Shown here: piece after piece, positions 33,715-42,455 of the stretch
Numbering within the stretch: position 1 is the stretch's first letter
How the letters are laid out: the number at the start of each line of letters is the position of its first letter
NCBI RefSeq assembly: GCF_900156625.1
Contig: NZ_FTOB01000010.1
Coordinates: forward strand, 1 to 64,000
Length of the DNA: 64,000 bases
Direction: 5' to 3'
From: Zobellia uliginosa
GTDB lineage: Bacteria; Bacteroidota; Bacteroidia; Flavobacteriales; Flavobacteriaceae
The notes under the pieces: model-generated
What the model was told of the DNA's origin: nothing
Databases searched by the model: none
Seen by the model: only the letters and a program-made list of their open reading frames with translations
Made by a program: the position numbers and the translations under genes

Positions 33715-34866
33715 GTGATGAAAAAGGTTTATTTAGATAATGCGGCCACTACTCAAGTACGGGAAAATGTAATCGCAAAGATGCAAGATGCCTTGGCCAA
33801 TTTTTACGGCAATCCCTCTTCTACCCATAGTTTTGGCCGTTCGGCAAAGACAGCGGTAGAGAGTGCCAGAAAAACGATTGCGAAATATATGAACGCCCAT
33901 CCTTCTGAAATTATTTTTACTTCAGGGGGTACCGAGGCCGATAACATGATTTTACGCTGTGCCGTTCGCGACCTGAAAGTGGAAACGATCATTACTTCTA
34001 AAATAGAACACCATGCCGTACTTCATACGGTTGAAGACTTGGAGAGTGAAAAAGGTACCAAGGTTTTGTATGTTGACCTTGACGCATTCGGCAATCCCGA
34101 CCTTTTGCATCTGGAAAGCTTGTTGAAGCAAGACGATTCTAAAAAGTTGGTGAGTTTAATGCATGTGAACAATGAAATTGGCAATAAGATCGATATTGCA
34201 GCGGTTTGTGAACTTTGTCATTCCCACGGGGCGCTTTTTCATTCGGACACGGTACAGTCTATCGGCCACTATGCCTGGGATGTAAAAGTCGTTCCTGTCG
34301 ATTTCCTTACGGCTGCGGCCCATAAATTCCATGGGCCAAAGGGAATAGGTTTTGCCTATATCAAGAAAAATTCGGGACTCAAACCTATGATTTCTGGCGG
34401 AGCCCAAGAGCGTGGTTACCGTGCGGGAACCGAATCGTTTCACAATATTGTAGGGCTCGAAATGGCCTTTGTGGAGGCATACGATAATCTAGAGGCCGAG
34501 ACGGCTTACGTTACCGAACTGAAATCTTACTTTATAGACCGAATGAAGGAAGAGATTCCTGGTGTGAAATTTAACGGTCATTCGGCCGACTTGGAAAAAA
34601 GCACCTTTACCTTGGTGAATGCCTGTCTGCCAATAGATCCACAGAAAGCGTTGATGCTTTTGTTTCATTTGGATATAAAAGGTATAGCGTGTTCCAAAGG
34701 AAGTGCTTGTCAATCGGGAAGCGACCTGGGGTCACATGTGCTTGCCGAAATTCTGTCGGAAGATGATTTTAAGAAGCCCTCGGTTCGTTTTTCCTTCTCA
34801 AAATACAATACCAAAGAAGAATTGGACTATACCGTTCAGGTGCTCAAGGAGTTCGTGGATAAATAA
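33715..34866 (+). CDS. Cysteine desulfurase (NifS/IscS family)
   Basis: This 383-residue PLP enzyme releases sulfur from cysteine for Fe-S clusters or tRNA thiolation. It has YLDNAATTQV at the N-terminus, SGGTEADNM, the HH pair in SKIEHHAVLH, the PLP lysine in AAAHKFHGPKGIGF, and the catalytic cysteine loop in ACSKGSACQSGSD. A -7 box TAATTTTG lies at 33684-33691, 24 bp upstream. No scaffold gene is adjacent, so this looks like a stand-alone housekeeping copy. A terminator follows directly. Confidence 0.92.
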   Translation: MMKKVYLDNAATTQVRENVIAKMQDALANFYGNPSSTHSFGRSAKTAVESARKTIAKYMNAHPSEIIFTSGGTEADNMILRCAVRDLKVETIITSKIEHHAVLHTVEDLESEKGTKVLYVDLDAFGNPDLLHLESLLKQDDSKKLVSLMHVNNEIGNKIDIAAVCELCHSHGALFHSDTVQSIGHYAWDVKVVPVDFLTAAAHKFHGPKGIGFAYIKKNSGLKPMISGGAQERGYRAGTESFHNIVGLEMAFVEAYDNLEAETAYVTELKSYFIDRMKEEIPGVKFNGHSADLEKSTFTLVNACLPIDPQKALMLLFHLDIKGIACSKGSACQSGSDLGSHVLAEILSEDDFKKPSVRFSFSKYNTKEELDYTVQVLKEFVDK

Positions 34867-34891
34867 AAACTCCCTTTTCTAGAGGGAGTTT
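34867..34891. terminator. Terminator between the cysteine desulfurase gene and the next convergent gene
   Basis: AAACTCCCT (34867-34875) pairs with AGGGAGTTT (34883-34891) around a 7-nt loop, positioned at the junction of two convergent genes. Confidence 0.8.
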
Positions 34892-34897
34892 CAATGC

Positions 34898-35551
34898 TTA
34901 TTTTTGCTTTCGGTCTTTTCGCTTTTCCCGGTCGTAAGGAAACTTACGCGCCGCCAGTTTCATCATGCGGTCGATAAGGTCGGTCGTATTTTTTCCTGAC
35001 TTTTTGTTGATTTTCTTTTCGTATTTCCAGAGAAGCTTTCCGGTATTGCCATCGCTGATTTTTACACCGATACGGCCATAGTCTGCATTTCCCGAGAAAT
35101 AATCCATAAAGCTGAATTCCGTTGGTATACCTTTTGAAAGCAGTACGTTGAGATCCATATTTCCACTAATGATACCATCTACCCCTAAAATCTCACTGAG
35201 CTGTTTGGTGGTGTATACATCAATGTTATTGTAGTCTATATTGTTTTGGGCCAGTATGGCATTGGTATTCTTTACGTCTTGAAACTCCACTGAAAATTTC
35301 TTTTTCTTTTTGCGCTTTGAAAAGTAGGTCTCGAGGGCGTTCTGTACGGCGTAGCCTTCTTTCTGTTCAAGGGTGCTTAATTCACCCTTTGAAATATCGT
35401 CCTTTAACTCAAGATTCGCCAAAAAAGGGATGATGGCCAAAACTTGGTGGCTATCGCTCAGGTCATCGAATTTGTCACTTTCGTATATATTCTTTTGAGC
35501 ATTGGCAAGAACAGTGGTCAATAGTAGTACGGCAAAAAAAATCTTCTTCAT
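34898..35551 (-). CDS. Secreted protein of unknown function
   Basis: A 217-residue exported protein (signal MKKIFFAVLLLTTVLANAQ). The body (VLAIIPFLANLELK, LSEILGVDGIISGNMDLNVL, GRIGVKISDGNTGKLLWKYEKKINKKSGKNTTDLIDRMM in pieces) resembles the CsgG/GNA1162-like fold, in which a small oligomeric lipoprotein-like unit makes beta strands, but no lipobox is present. The C-terminus is strongly basic (REKRKDRKQK). It is 11 bp downstream of the TonB-receptor gene and probably in the same operon. The family assignment is tentative. Confidence 0.55.
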   Translation of the reverse strand: MKKIFFAVLLLTTVLANAQKNIYESDKFDDLSDSHQVLAIIPFLANLELKDDISKGELSTLEQKEGYAVQNALETYFSKRKKKKKFSVEFQDVKNTNAILAQNNIDYNNIDVYTTKQLSEILGVDGIISGNMDLNVLLSKGIPTEFSFMDYFSGNADYGRIGVKISDGNTGKLLWKYEKKINKKSGKNTTDLIDRMMKLAARKFPYDREKRKDRKQK

Positions 35552-35562
35552 CAGTATGTCTT

Positions 35563-38031
35563 CTAAAAACGCATGCGGAGTTTTAGGTTCAGCACGCGAC
35601 TTGTCATAAAATTGGGGACGGCAAATTGTTGTTTGCTGTCAACATCCCTAACCCATGTATTTGTAATTGAGTTTTGATTGTTGAACAAATTAAAAATTTC
35701 AAAGCCTGCGCTCAGTTCTTTAAACCGGTGCAACCAGTGGTTTTTTTGATAGGTTCTGTTTCCGCCTACAAAAATATGCGAAATTCCCAAATCGGCACGC
35801 TTATAATCGCGTAATCTGGTATTGTAGAGATATGGGTCGGAATAATTTGGCGAACCACCGGGTACGCCGGTGTTGTATACCAGGTTGAGGTACATTTTGA
35901 AATTAGGGAATTCGGGGATGTAATCTTGAAAGAGAACACCGAATTTCAATCGCTGGTCCGAAGGTCTGGCTATATATCCGCGGTCGTTACTGTTTTCCTC
36001 TGTTTTTAAAAAACCGATGCTTACCCAAGATTCGGTGCCGGGAACAAAGGCCCCGTTCAGCCTTAGGTCGGCCCCATATGCATAGGCCTTGGCGTCGGTA
36101 TTGGCCGCGTAGCGTATGCGAACGTCTTCTAAGGTGTAGGTGTTGACATGCTTCATTTTTTTATAGTAGACCTCGCTTATGAGGGTAAAGGGACGCTGCC
36201 ACAGGTCGAACGAATATTCGTTGCCTCCCACAATATGAAGTGACTCTTGGGCCTTTACATTGGGATCGACCCTACCTGTTCGGTCACGGAGCTCCCGATA
36301 AAACGGCGGTTGATGGTATAGGCCGCCGGAAAGCCGAAAGAGCATATCCCTTTTCCAATCGGGTTTTAAGGATATCTGGGCACGTGGACTCACGACGGTC
36401 TGTGGGGAAGTTGAAATTTCAACCCCGGAAACCATCCAATGTTGGGCCCGTAGCCCAAGATTGTAATACAGGGCGTGTGATGCAAGGTCTACTTGGTCAC
36501 TAAATTGCACATATCCTGAAAAACGGTCGGTCTTTACAAAATTTCTGGCGTTTATCCCCGAATAGGCCTCGAGAGGGGCTTCAAAAGGGGTTCTGGGCTG
36601 ATCCTTGATGAATTCGGCCCTTGGCGGACGAACGAAATACCCCGCGGAATCGATAAACTCCGATTCCCGCAATTGGTCGCGAATATCTTCATGGGTGTAT
36701 TTTATGCCCCATTCCAATAATTGGTTTTTCCTTGTAAAGCTTCCTTTGTGCGATAGGTTGAATATCAGGGCGTCAAGCTCGTTCCTCGCACGTTTGTACT
36801 GACTGCCTACGCCTCGTATGTCGGTAGGGGTGCCAAAGGAATCGCTAAAGGGGTCGGTGTTGACGCTGCCTAGATAGTATTGGGCGATTACATCGGAATA
36901 TTCTTCTTCCGTGGTATGATACAGCGAGGCGATTAATTTCATCGTAACATCGTCGCTCACGAAATAATTGGCCTTTAAGGCCCCTAGGACGGTGTTATAG
37001 CGATTGTGCTCTTCTCCTTGGTAGTAGATTTGAAGCGATTTGGGCTCGGCTATTGTTCCAAAATTGGTTTGCCTGTCACGCGGTTCGTTTTGATAATCGT
37101 TGATTGAAACGTTGCCCAAAAAATCGAGGTGGAACTTTCTTGAAAACTGGTAGGTCGTAAAGGTCTGGAAATCGGCAAAAGTGGGGTTGAAGTTGGTGTT
37201 GATATCTTGACTGTTGACGAACAGGCTGTTGTTCCGATAGCGGATACCGTTGATGGTGCTCAGCTTCTTGTCTTTGGAAACGGCCTCGGCCGTTGCGCTG
37301 GCCCCTAAAAAACCAAGGTCGAGCTGGGCGCCATTCTCGGAAGGCTTTTTGTAGGTGATGTCCAATACGGAAGAAAGTTTGTCGCCGTACTTGGCCTGAA
37401 AACCTCCAGAGGAAAAGCGTATGTTCTGAACCATGTCGCTGTTGATAAAGCTCATGCCTTCCTGTTGGGCCGCACGTACTAAAAAGGGACGGTAAACTTC
37501 TATTTCGTTTACATAGACGAGGTTTTCATCGTAATTGCCACCACGTACGTTGTATTGGGTGCTCAGCTCATTGCTCGAAGACACTCCGGGCAATAGTTTT
37601 AGAATGTTCTCCACACCGGCATTGGCGCCGGGTATGTTGTGGGCCATATCCGGACTTACCGTTGTTACCCCTTCAATGTTTCTTTTACCCGTAGGCGAAA
37701 CGGTGACACCGGCGATTTGTATGATATCCGATCGTAAAACCGGACTGAATTCATAGGTTTCGTTGGTGTTGAGAACAAGATCGCGCAATACCACGTTTTT
37801 ATGGCCTATATGGGAAAAAGTCAGGGTTATAGGCTTGTCGGCGGTTACTTGAAGTGAGTAGTATCCATTTGGGTCTGAAATAGTGCCATTGCTTCCTGTG
37901 CTGATATTTACTTCTTCTAAGGGCTCGTTGGCACTATTGAACACAATACCGGTCAGGGTAGCCGTCTGGGCACTAATACTAAGGGTAGCACCTAGGAGAG
38001 CAAGAAGTAGAACAAGTTTAAGGCACTTCAA
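35563..38031 (-). CDS. TonB-dependent outer-membrane receptor with carboxypeptidase-like domain
   Basis: An outer-membrane receptor of about 822 residues. After the signal peptide (KCLKLVLLLALLGATLSISAQ) comes a carboxypeptidase-regulatory-like domain (LTGIVFNSANEPLEEVNIS), a plug (NILKLLPGVSSSNELSTQYNVRGGN in pieces) and a beta-barrel ending in LNLKLRMRF. No SusD partner follows, so it is not a SusC. Many flavobacterial homologues are of unknown ligand. I favour a TTG start at 38031, which places the signal peptide at the N-terminus. An ATG at 38085 would prefix about 18 non-signal residues and overlap the M23 gene by 47 bp. Confidence 0.8.
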   Translation of the reverse strand: MKCLKLVLLLALLGATLSISAQTATLTGIVFNSANEPLEEVNISTGSNGTISDPNGYYSLQVTADKPITLTFSHIGHKNVVLRDLVLNTNETYEFSPVLRSDIIQIAGVTVSPTGKRNIEGVTTVSPDMAHNIPGANAGVENILKLLPGVSSSNELSTQYNVRGGNYDENLVYVNEIEVYRPFLVRAAQQEGMSFINSDMVQNIRFSSGGFQAKYGDKLSSVLDITYKKPSENGAQLDLGFLGASATAEAVSKDKKLSTINGIRYRNNSLFVNSQDINTNFNPTFADFQTFTTYQFSRKFHLDFLGNVSINDYQNEPRDRQTNFGTIAEPKSLQIYYQGEEHNRYNTVLGALKANYFVSDDVTMKLIASLYHTTEEEYSDVIAQYYLGSVNTDPFSDSFGTPTDIRGVGSQYKRARNELDALIFNLSHKGSFTRKNQLLEWGIKYTHEDIRDQLRESEFIDSAGYFVRPPRAEFIKDQPRTPFEAPLEAYSGINARNFVKTDRFSGYVQFSDQVDLASHALYYNLGLRAQHWMVSGVEISTSPQTVVSPRAQISLKPDWKRDMLFRLSGGLYHQPPFYRELRDRTGRVDPNVKAQESLHIVGGNEYSFDLWQRPFTLISEVYYKKMKHVNTYTLEDVRIRYAANTDAKAYAYGADLRLNGAFVPGTESWVSIGFLKTEENSNDRGYIARPSDQRLKFGVLFQDYIPEFPNFKMYLNLVYNTGVPGGSPNYSDPYLYNTRLRDYKRADLGISHIFVGGNRTYQKNHWLHRFKELSAGFEIFNLFNNQNSITNTWVRDVDSKQQFAVPNFMTSRVLNLKLRMRF

Positions 38032-38038
38032 AAAGGTG

Positions 38039-39730
38039 TCATTTTCTATAGAAAGTACTGGTAAAGGTATTGGTGTTACCCACATTGTCGGTTACGGTAA
38101 CTTCAAGGTGACATTCTTTTTCGTCAAGGATGACATCGTCGAAATTATAAGTAATCGTGTTGGTTTTAGGCTCGTATTCCATTAAGATCCATTTACCGTT
38201 CAAGGTGGCCGAATAGGTGTCTATGCCACTGAGGTCATCGGTAATGCGCAGGCTAAGGTAATGGTAATTGTTCAGCCATTGTTTTTCCTTGAAATTCTTT
38301 GGTCGGATCTTTGGTGCCACTGTGTCTTTGGCCAAGGTATAGGTGCCAAGATAGCGTGTGCGCGTTGTAAAGGTGTTTCCGCGTTTGTACGTAGAGGTGT
38401 GCGATGGGCGCAATCTGCTGTCGAGCCGCGCAATGAACATTTGTTTTTTCTCGGCTTCGCTGTATTTTGAGACGTCGAAGGTTATAGTGAAATTACGGTG
38501 TGCCGGTACGCGGTTGTTGTGTATGGTTACCGTATCTTCCCCCGTCTTCAGGTCGATATAGAAATTGTCGTAAAAGGTATTTGCGGGAAAGTAGACCTTG
38601 GCGCCCCCTAAGTCGTAGTTGTTCGGTTTTTTGGCAATGACGTAGTTTTCGGTTTTTTCTTCGTCTTTGTCGATTTTTACGGGCTCGGTTTTTCCCTCTA
38701 TGGGAATGATGGCCTTGGTTTCATTGCCGGCGTAATCTTTGATCAATAGCTCGACCTTGTAGCTCAACCCTTCCTTCACTTCTATTTTGCCATCGTTTTC
38801 AAGTTTGTTGTAAATGCTTAGGCGGTTACCCGGGGCCTTGTACAAGCGTTGTATACGTTGACGGTATTTTCCGTAATGATAGTAATCGATCAAGGTGTTG
38901 ATATATCGGGTTTCCCCGAAAGAGAACGATTCGAAGTCGTAGTCGGTATATACTTTTCCGTTGACGAGCTGCTGAACCGAATAAACGCCGTTGTGGTTGG
39001 CCGCAAGATCTTGTCGGTCATAACCAACAAAGCCCAGGCCAATAGTCCCTGTGGCACTGACCGGGTCGGCCAGAAAAGTACCGTCTTGCTGTCGGGTAAA
39101 ATTAATGGCAGTGGTGTTTTTATTTTGGTTGATCCGTGCGTCATCCGATAAGGGAAAACCATAGAGTTTCAATAGGGTAGGATTGGTAGCGTCCCTTACT
39201 TCAAATCCGTAGAGTAAAGGGTTGGTCGGTTTTTCGGAAATACTGCTTCGGATTTCAAAATGGAGGTGGGGTCCTGAAGAACCTCCGGTATTGCCGCCGT
39301 AGGCGATGATTTCACCTTTTTTGACCTTTATCTCGGCGTAGTCGGGAAAATCCTCCACTTCGTACGCTTGCTTTTTGTATTGTAGTTTTTTTACAAATTC
39401 CTGAATCTTAGGGGCAAATTTCTGTAGGTGTCCGTAAACCGAGGTGTATCCGTTCGGATGGGCTATGTAGAGTACCTTTCCGTAGCCCCAAAGGGAAACC
39501 TTGATACGGGTTACACTGCCATCGGCAACCGCATAAATAGGTAAGCCCTCGCGTTGCTGGGTCTTGATGTCGATACCTGAATGGAAATGGTTCGAACGCA
39601 ACTCCCCAAAGGTACCCGCGAGTACCATGGGAATATCAACGGGCGAACGGAACGCATCTTGTGGATACTTTTCCTGGGAAAAGCCAAAAACAAAAAATAA
39701 AAATGAAAGACCGACAAAAAGTTTTCTCAT
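38039..39730 (-). CDS. M23-family metallopeptidase
   Basis: A 563-residue exported protein (signal MRKLFVGLSFLFFVFGFSQ) with a LytM/M23 zinc peptidase domain at residues about 40-175. Zinc ligands and active-site residues are seen in NHFHSGIDIK (HxxxD) and GPHLHFEI (HxH), with GYTSVYGHLQ before them. The long C-terminal part has repeated beta-sandwich-like segments and ends with VTVTDNVGNTNTFTSTF, an Ig-like pattern. It probably cuts peptidoglycan cross-links or is a regulator of such enzymes. It precedes and perhaps is coupled with the receptor gene. Confidence 0.88.
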   Translation of the reverse strand: MRKLFVGLSFLFFVFGFSQEKYPQDAFRSPVDIPMVLAGTFGELRSNHFHSGIDIKTQQREGLPIYAVADGSVTRIKVSLWGYGKVLYIAHPNGYTSVYGHLQKFAPKIQEFVKKLQYKKQAYEVEDFPDYAEIKVKKGEIIAYGGNTGGSSGPHLHFEIRSSISEKPTNPLLYGFEVRDATNPTLLKLYGFPLSDDARINQNKNTTAINFTRQQDGTFLADPVSATGTIGLGFVGYDRQDLAANHNGVYSVQQLVNGKVYTDYDFESFSFGETRYINTLIDYYHYGKYRQRIQRLYKAPGNRLSIYNKLENDGKIEVKEGLSYKVELLIKDYAGNETKAIIPIEGKTEPVKIDKDEEKTENYVIAKKPNNYDLGGAKVYFPANTFYDNFYIDLKTGEDTVTIHNNRVPAHRNFTITFDVSKYSEAEKKQMFIARLDSRLRPSHTSTYKRGNTFTTRTRYLGTYTLAKDTVAPKIRPKNFKEKQWLNNYHYLSLRITDDLSGIDTYSATLNGKWILMEYEPKTNTITYNFDDVILDEKECHLEVTVTDNVGNTNTFTSTFYRK

Positions 39731-39868
39731 AGTTCTTTAGAAAGAGATACGAAATTAGCCAAACGATTTGAATTCTTGAAAATATCGAGGCCCAAAAATA
39801 ACGTTAGGTGTTTCAACAACGTTTTTTAACGCGTTAAAGTATTACTTTAAGAATAATTGAAAAAAGTA

Positions 39869-39899
39869 TTGCTAGGTAAGGGCAGGTATGTTAACTTTG
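39869..39899 (+). promoter_or_regulatory. Promoter of the zapB-like / zapA / 6S-like / rny block
   Basis: TTG at 39869-39871, 20 bp spacer, then TAACTTTG (39892-39899), a good TANNTTTG box, 25 bp before the first start codon. The 193-bp gap to the divergent M23 gene holds a possible opposite -7 box (39793-39800) and nothing else that I recognise. Confidence 0.6.
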
Positions 39900-39923
39900 T
39901 GTAAAATGCATTGCGTTTGATTT

Positions 39924-40214
39924 ATGAGTGAATTGGTCAAAGTTGTCGACTCTTTAGAGAATAAAATAAGCAAGCTTTTGCATAAGTTGGAGGTGCTGAA
40001 CCAAGCCAACGCCAAATTGCAGGAAGAGATTGCCGTACTGAAGGAAGATAAAGACCACGTGTTGAATTCGGTTTCCGTTTGGGAAGAAAAATACAACTCG
40101 TTGAAACTTGCAAACTCAATGCTTGGCAGTAATACAAATAAAACTGAAGCTAAGCTTAAAATAAACACATTGATCAGGGAGTTGGACTATTGTATAGCGC
40201 AGCTTTCGGAATAA
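39924..40214 (+). CDS. Coiled-coil protein upstream of zapA (ZapB-like)
   Basis: A 96-residue protein that is almost entirely heptad-repeat coiled coil (LVKVVDSLENKISKLLHKLEVLNQANAKLQEEIAVL in pieces). Its place 15 bp before zapA is conserved in Bacteroidetes, where these proteins are sometimes misnamed. The size and coil resemble ZapB, so it may assist the Z-ring with ZapA. That role is inference from position and shape. Confidence 0.75.
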   Translation: MSELVKVVDSLENKISKLLHKLEVLNQANAKLQEEIAVLKEDKDHVLNSVSVWEEKYNSLKLANSMLGSNTNKTEAKLKINTLIRELDYCIAQLSE

Positions 40215-40229
40215 TGTTCAAAAGATAAA

Positions 40230-40526
40230 ATGTCAGAAAAGCTAAAAATAAAGCTTTCTATTGCCGATAGGGTGTACCCTTTGACGATTGACCCAAGCCA
40301 AGAAGAAGGCTTGAGAAAGGCGGCGAAGAACATCGAGCAATTGGCGAAAAAGTTTGAACAGAGTTATGCCGTAAGAGATAAGCAAGATGTATTGGCCATG
40401 TGTGCCCTGCAGTTTGCCTCTAAAATTGAGCAACGCGGTATCGATCAATCGGAAGGGACCCAAAATGCGACCGAGCGCCTTAAAGCGTTGGACGAATTGA
40501 TAACTTCAAAGCTTGGCGTCAAATAA
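40230..40526 (+). CDS. zapA: Cell division protein ZapA
   Basis: A 98-residue ZapA: an N-terminal beta part (KIKLSIADRVYPLTIDPSQEEGLRKAAKNI in pieces) and a C-terminal coiled coil (NIEQLAKKFEQ...ERLKALDELITSKL). It cross-links FtsZ filaments in the cytoplasm. Length and motifs are typical. The 6S-like RNA follows, as in the zapA-ssrS order of proteobacteria. Confidence 0.9.
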   Translation: MSEKLKIKLSIADRVYPLTIDPSQEEGLRKAAKNIEQLAKKFEQSYAVRDKQDVLAMCALQFASKIEQRGIDQSEGTQNATERLKALDELITSKLGVK

Positions 40527-40556
40527 AAAACGTTCTTTAAAATAACATAAGTTACT

Positions 40557-40718
40557 GCCCACATTGGTATTACCTTTTGACAAACTCAACATTAATTTTG
40601 TTTAAAAAGGGTGAGTTTAGATTGTAAAAGCAGGCCCTACCCGTATAGGGATCCTTGATCAGTCTTGTAGCCCTAAACCTGTTTATTGGAGTTTGTACAA
40701 AACTTCGCTAATGTGGGC
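40557..40718 (+). ncRNA. ssrS: 6S-like RNA
   Basis: The gap between zapA and rny folds as one long hairpin: closing stem GCCCACATT (40557-40565) with AATGTGGGC (40710-40718), then ACAAACTC (40580-40587) with GAGTTTGT (40689-40696), an asymmetric central bubble, GTTTAG (40615-40620) with CTAAAC (40673-40678), and a terminal part with small hairpins (CCCTA 40635-40639 with TAGGG 40646-40650). A seven-T run follows directly. A long rod with a central bubble, about 160 nt, next to zapA is what 6S RNA looks like. It would bind RNA polymerase in stationary phase. The assignment rests on structure and position, and exact ends are unproven. Confidence 0.62.
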
Positions 40719-40816
40719 TTTTTTTATGAATTGGTTTGAGCGGCCACGGTCGGTACCCCCATTCTTTACGTACCACTTTGAACGCTTAGGTCGATTCGAA
40801 CCTAAATATTTGATAT

Positions 40817-42385
40817 ATGGATAGTGCAACACTTATAATAGCCGGTATTATCGGCCTAGCAATTGGCTTTGCCATTGCAAAATTTATGGAAAAGGGCAAA
40901 GCCTCAAAAACCCTTTTAAACGCCAAGAACGAGGCTAACTCTATAATTAATGCCGCCAAAGTAGAAGGTGAGAACATTAAGAAAGATAAAATCTTTCAGG
41001 CCAAGGAAAAGTTCTTGGAGCTTAAGGCCGAGCATGAAAAGGTAATTATCGGCAAGGACAAAAAAATCGGGGAAGCCGAAAAACGTACACGTGACAAAGA
41101 GTCGCAAGTAAGTAACGAATTGGCCCGAAGCAAGAAATTGAACAGTCAGCTCGATAGTAAATTGAAGGAAGTCGCCCATAAGGAAGAGTATCTTGAAAAG
41201 AAACAAAACGAACTGGAAAAGCTTCATAAGAACCAGGTACAGCAGCTAGAGGTTATTTCAGGGCTTTCGGCAGATGATGCCAAAGGGCAGTTGATGGAGT
41301 CCTTGAAGGAAACGGCAAAGACCGATGCTATGGCCTATATCCAAACTACTGTGGAAGAGGCCAAATTAACCGCACAGCAAGAGGCCAAGAAAATCGTAAT
41401 CAATACCATACAACGTATCGGTACGGAAGAGGCCGTAGAGAATTGCGTTTCGGTTTTTAACCTTGAATCCGACGATGTAAAAGGTAGGATTATCGGTCGG
41501 GAAGGGCGAAACATTCGTGCTCTTGAATCGGCCACTGGTGTTGAAATTATTGTAGACGATACACCGGAAGCTATTATTCTTTCCTGTTTTGATTCGGTCC
41601 GTCGCGAAGTAGCACGCCTTTCGTTGCACAAATTGGTAACGGACGGTAGGATACATCCGGCTCGAATCGAGGAAATTGTTAAAAAGACAGAGAAACAGAT
41701 CGAACAGGAAATCGTTGAGGTCGGTAAACGTACCGTAATCGATTTGGGTATTCATGGTCTGCACCCTGAATTGGTCCGCGCTATAGGTCGAATGAAATAC
41801 CGTTCGTCTTATGGCCAAAACCTATTGCAACACTCTAGGGAGGTTGCCAAATTATGTGGTGTAATGGCCGCCGAACTTGGGTTGAATCCCAAATTGGCTA
41901 AACGTGCAGGACTTTTACACGATATAGGTAAAGTGCCGAATACCGAAGCGGAAGTAGAAACCCCGCATGCTATTTTAGGGATGCAGTGGGCCGAGAAATA
42001 TGGCGAAAAACCAGATGTCTGCAACGCTATCGGGGCTCACCATGATGAAATTGAAATGAAGACGCTTATTGCGCCCATCGTTCAGGTCTGTGATGCTATT
42101 AGCGGTGCAAGGCCAGGTGCTCGTAGACAAGTGTTGGATTCGTACATTCAACGTCTAAAAGATCTTGAGGAAGTGGCCTTCAGTTTTGGTGGGGTTCAAA
42201 AAGCCTACGCTATTCAAGCGGGTCGTGAACTAAGGGTGATTGTCGAAAGCGAAAAGGTGAACGACGAAAAAGCGGCACAGTTGTCTTTTGAGATTTCACA
42301 GAAAATACAGACCGATATGACCTATCCGGGTCAGGTAAAGGTTACCGTAATTCGGGAAACCCGTTCGGTAAACGTAGCAAAGTAA
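40817..42385 (+). CDS. rny: Ribonuclease Y
   Basis: A 522-residue membrane-anchored endoribonuclease that starts mRNA decay. An N-terminal transmembrane helix ([20 protein letters not shown]) is followed by a long coiled coil (to about residue 200), a KH domain ([17 protein letters not shown]), and an HD domain ([17 protein letters not shown], with HH at GAHHDEIEM). Length and architecture are standard. It follows the 6S-like RNA by about 100 bp and is ended by a clear terminator. Confidence 0.95.
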   Translation: MDSATLIIAGIIGLAIGFAIAKFMEKGKASKTLLNAKNEANSIINAAKVEGENIKKDKIFQAKEKFLELKAEHEKVIIGKDKKIGEAEKRTRDKESQVSNELARSKKLNSQLDSKLKEVAHKEEYLEKKQNELEKLHKNQVQQLEVISGLSADDAKGQLMESLKETAKTDAMAYIQTTVEEAKLTAQQEAKKIVINTIQRIGTEEAVENCVSVFNLESDDVKGRIIGREGRNIRALESATGVEIIVDDTPEAIILSCFDSVRREVARLSLHKLVTDGRIHPARIEEIVKKTEKQIEQEIVEVGKRTVIDLGIHGLHPELVRAIGRMKYRSSYGQNLLQHSREVAKLCGVMAAELGLNPKLAKRAGLLHDIGKVPNTEAEVETPHAILGMQWAEKYGEKPDVCNAIGAHHDEIEMKTLIAPIVQVCDAISGARPGARRQVLDSYIQRLKDLEEVAFSFGGVQKAYAIQAGRELRVIVESEKVNDEKAAQLSFEISQKIQTDMTYPGQVKVTVIRETRSVNVAK

Positions 42386-42407
42386 CATACCGTATACTTT
42401 ATAATAG

Positions 42408-42436
42408 AAAGGGCCCCGTACATACGAGGCCCTTTT
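42408..42436. terminator. Terminator between rny and the sulfatase gene
   Basis: AAAGGGCC (42408-42415) pairs with GGCCCTTT (42428-42435), with an inner CGTA/TACG stem. It separates two convergent transcripts and marks the right edge of the core-genome region. Confidence 0.85.
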
Positions 42437-42455
42437 CGTTTGGTAATTATAATTT

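Noticed and set aside
40593-40600. TAATTTTG as the promoter of a shorter RNA before rny
   Set aside because: No -33 element at a suitable distance, and starting here would remove the left arm of the closing stem that precedes the T run.
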